A stretch of DNA of 64,000 nucleotides from Lachnospiraceae bacterium UBA7205 (GTDB taxonomy: Bacteria > Bacillota > Clostridia > Lachnospirales > Lachnospiraceae): contig DKUL01000001.1 in assembly GCA_002490665.1 (NCBI GenBank), positions 1 to 64,000 on the forward strand, given 5' to 3'. Shown in pieces: positions 61,986 through 64,000 of this stretch (the stretch's first letter is position 1; every line of letters begins with the position of its first letter). Both the position numbers and the translations under genes were made by a program. Below the pieces are notes generated by a model, which was not told the DNA's origin, searched no databases, and worked only from the letters and a program-made list of their open reading frames with translations.

Positions 61986-62903
61986 TTAACGGTCTTTCAG
62001 TTTCCGTCCCCTGCTAATCCACACGGACACAATCAGGGCTGCTATCATATATATTACCATAAAAAACAGCTGGGACTGCAATGATATTTCTTTATTTTTT
62101 ACAAAAACGGACACGCCCATCTGCTCACGAAACATATCTGCCGCGGTTTCAGGCAGTCCTTCAAATGTTTTTGCAATGGCATTATCCGTGCAGACGGTGC
62201 GCATCATAGCCGCGCCATGCAGTATGGGCAGACATTTTAACACTTTGGTGACACTGTCCGGCAGCATCGAGACAGGCAGATAAATGGCACCCAGGAAACC
62301 GACCAGTGTCCCTACAATGGTCATGATGCTGCTCCATGCGCTCTCGCTATGGATAAACAGCGCCAGCAGATACGAGAGCGAGGCATACGTAAGCGTATTG
62401 AGCGCAATCATCCCGAATAATTTCAGCCATTCCATAGCGCCAAGCAGCGGATGGCCGCACAGCGCCATATATATTTCTCCCACTATCAGTGTCAGCGCGC
62501 ACATCCCTGTCCCGACAATCCACGCGGAAAAAATATATCCGAGGGCTATCTTAACCCGTCTGACCGGCGCCATATAAAAACTTGCCAGCCTGTTTTTTGC
62601 CTCATCCTGCACCATCGTGCCAATCACAGTCAGCGTAATCGTTACCGCATTGACCTCCAGAATCCCTGCAAGTGTCCACATCTGTATCAGGTATGACGCA
62701 TTTTTCTCATCCGCGGCGGTATCCCGGACACCGCCCAATTGTGCAAGTGCATTCACCACGTTTTCACTGTTCATATCTCCCAAAAATATTACCATCAGCG
62801 CCAGTACAATCAGCATTGACAGCATGGAAAAAAAGACCGACACATAATCCCTGATATAAATCAGCATATTTCTCTTCATTAAATAATACGTTTCCCTCAT
62901 CAT
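61986..62903 (-). CDS. ABC-2 type exporter permease
   Basis: 305 residues with six membrane segments; the N-terminal part (LMKRNMLIYIRDYVSVFFSMLSMLIVLALMVIFLGD) and the central region are as in ABC-2 permeases. Overlaps the ATPase gene stop by one base. Substrate unknown, possibly a drug. Confidence 0.9.
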   Translation of the reverse strand: MMRETYYLMKRNMLIYIRDYVSVFFSMLSMLIVLALMVIFLGDMNSENVVNALAQLGGVRDTAADEKNASYLIQMWTLAGILEVNAVTITLTVIGTMVQDEAKNRLASFYMAPVRRVKIALGYIFSAWIVGTGMCALTLIVGEIYMALCGHPLLGAMEWLKLFGMIALNTLTYASLSYLLALFIHSESAWSSIMTIVGTLVGFLGAIYLPVSMLPDSVTKVLKCLPILHGAAMMRTVCTDNAIAKTFEGLPETAADMFREQMGVSVFVKNKEISLQSQLFFMVIYMIAALIVSVWISRGRKLKDR

Positions 62904-63814
62904 TATTCCCCCAATTTTTTTCCTGTCACATTTAAAAATACATCATCCATGGAACCCTGTACCATTTCAAACCCGTCAATCAGTTCCCGCACACTGTCCA
63001 GAACAGGCAGCGCCGCCCTGCTTTCCGGGACATGTATCACAAAATGTTCGTTCTTTTTTTTGTATTCGATTTTCATGTCCTCCAGCCGTTTTGGCAATTC
63101 CGGCGATGAGGAATAAAGCAGAAGTTTATCCTTTGCATACGTCTCTTTCAAGGAAAACGGGGTTCCGTACTCTTTTAAATTTCCTGCATCCATAATGGCA
63201 ATATGGGATGCCCTTGCGGCTTCCTCCATATAGTGCGTGGTCAGAAAGATTGTCATGTTTTCCTCACGGCGCAGCTTTTCCAATGACTCCCACACGTTTT
63301 TTCTCGCAGCCGGGTCAAGCCCTGTCGTCGGCTCGTCTAAAAACATGATTTCCGGCGCGTTCACCAGCGCCCTTGCAATCTCGCACCGCCTTTTCTGCCC
63401 GCCCGAAAGCTTCGCAAACTTTCTGTTGTACACATCATCCAGGCTAAGGATACTGCATATTTTTTTGATATTTGCACGGAGCTTTTTATAGTCTTTTTCG
63501 TATAATACGCCCCTGACAAACAGGTTCTCCGACACTGTCAGCTTATCGTCGAGACAGTTATTCTGATAGACCACTCCAATCCGTTTCCTGATTTCCTCAT
63601 CCTTTTCCCCGACTGGAAATCCGCAGATTTCCGCTTTTCCCGCGGTCGGCAGATAGAGCGTGCAGAGCATGTTAATGGTTGTGGACTTGCCCGCGCCGTT
63701 AACCCCCAAAAATCCAAACAGTTCTCCCTTTTCCACCTGAAAACTGATATCATCCACTGCCTTCACGTCCCCAAAATATTTCTTTAGCCCCTCCACTTTA
63801 ATCACTGGATTCAT
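62903..63814 (-). CDS. ABC exporter ATP-binding protein
   Basis: 303 residues. Walker A GVNGAGKST, signature LSGGQKRR, Walker B EIMFLDEPTTGLD, switch His LTTHYMEEA. The C-terminal 80 residues are of the DrrA/NatA kind. AAAGGAAAGG precedes ATG 63814; the open frame begins 13 codons earlier. It is the first gene of the ABC-LytTR-DUF3021 operon. Confidence 0.95.
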   Translation of the reverse strand: MNPVIKVEGLKKYFGDVKAVDDISFQVEKGELFGFLGVNGAGKSTTINMLCTLYLPTAGKAEICGFPVGEKDEEIRKRIGVVYQNNCLDDKLTVSENLFVRGVLYEKDYKKLRANIKKICSILSLDDVYNRKFAKLSGGQKRRCEIARALVNAPEIMFLDEPTTGLDPAARKNVWESLEKLRREENMTIFLTTHYMEEAARASHIAIMDAGNLKEYGTPFSLKETYAKDKLLLYSSSPELPKRLEDMKIEYKKKNEHFVIHVPESRAALPVLDSVRELIDGFEMVQGSMDDVFLNVTGKKLGE

Positions 63815-63885
63815 CTTCTTTTCCTTTCCTTTACTAAAACAATACTTTTCCAATATATCCTTATGTGCACGCGTCCATAATAACC

Positions 63886-63923
63886 AAAAAAAACAGCCTC
63901 CGCAATTGTTATGCGGTAAGCTG
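63886..63923 (-). terminator. Terminator of an upstream gene outside the window
   Basis: On the minus strand CAGC and CCGCA pair with TGCGG and GCTG around a loop, followed by eight T (63886-63893). It would end a minus-strand transcript entering from beyond 64000. No gene is visible from 63924 to 64000. Confidence 0.8.
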
Positions 63924-64000
63924 CTTTTTCGAGGGCGTAAGCTGCCGTGGGAGAGAATAACTTGTATGACTTCGGAAAGGATTCCGTTTGTTCGTAGCGC

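Overview
The window looks like chromosomal DNA of a spore-forming, anaerobic, Gram-positive Clostridium-type bacterium, most likely Lachnospiraceae. This is inferred from the sporulation and housekeeping block (ftsH-hpt-tilS-spoIIE-divIC-yabQ-yabP-rlbA-HU), coat-protein homologues, strong GGAGG ribosome sites, and glycan-utilisation genes built from lipoproteins and CUT1-type ABC permeases. Almost every gene is on the minus strand; the exceptions are a BlaI/BlaR pair and a FliB-like gene.

1-12.1 kb is a complete type I-B CRISPR-Cas locus. An array of 45 identical 30-bp repeats (44 spacers) is transcribed leftward from a leader next to cas2. It is followed, reading right to left from the promoter, by the operon cas6-cas8b-cas7-cas5-cas3-cas4-cas1-cas2. 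cas8b carries an internal Shine-Dalgarno and ATG that should yield the small subunit Cas11b. Upstream of the cas promoter sits a lone, slightly degenerate CRISPR repeat with its own promoter. The sequence after it, in the place of a spacer, matches 19 of 22 nt of the DNA abutting the cas -35 box. Two of the three mismatches fall at guide positions 6 and 12, and the match is flanked by a TCA motif that fits clostridial I-B PAMs. I read this as a crRNA-like autoregulator of the cas operon (CreR-like) and as the best finding in the window.

12.1-21.7 kb is a mixed stretch: a HipA-like remnant with a companion gene, a BlaI repressor with operator dyads, an M56 (BlaR1-like) protease without a recognisable penicillin sensor, an EAL-domain remnant, a DEAD-box helicase with a DbpA-type tail, an HD-GYP protein with a C-terminal receiver domain, a FliB-like gene and an AI-2E family membrane protein. 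21.8-26.5 kb holds a large repetitive secreted protein and a CotF-like coat protein.

26.5-45.8 kb is one minus-strand glycan locus, probably for beta-mannan or glucomannan. It has a GH26 and a GH5 lipoprotein, two sets of CUT1 permeases and binding proteins (no ATPase gene), a lipoprotein with a duplicated beta-rich domain, a LacI regulator, a YesL-like protein and a DUF5696/Yip1/NHL-repeat trio of unknown role.

46.1-57.0 kb is the conserved core (FtsH, Hpt, TilS, a short SpoIIE, DivIC, YabQ, YabP, RlbA, HU, a PEGA lipoprotein, a nitrilase-family amidase, a CotS-like pseudokinase candidate). 57.1-59.65 kb is a patch bounded by inverted repeats of about 25 bp. It contains a ProX-type deacylase remnant, a Fic protein, an unknown gene, the severed 5' end of an alpha/beta-hydrolase gene and a methyltransferase. 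The window ends with a VOC protein, a MerR/TipAS regulator and an ABC exporter-LytTR-DUF3021 operon.
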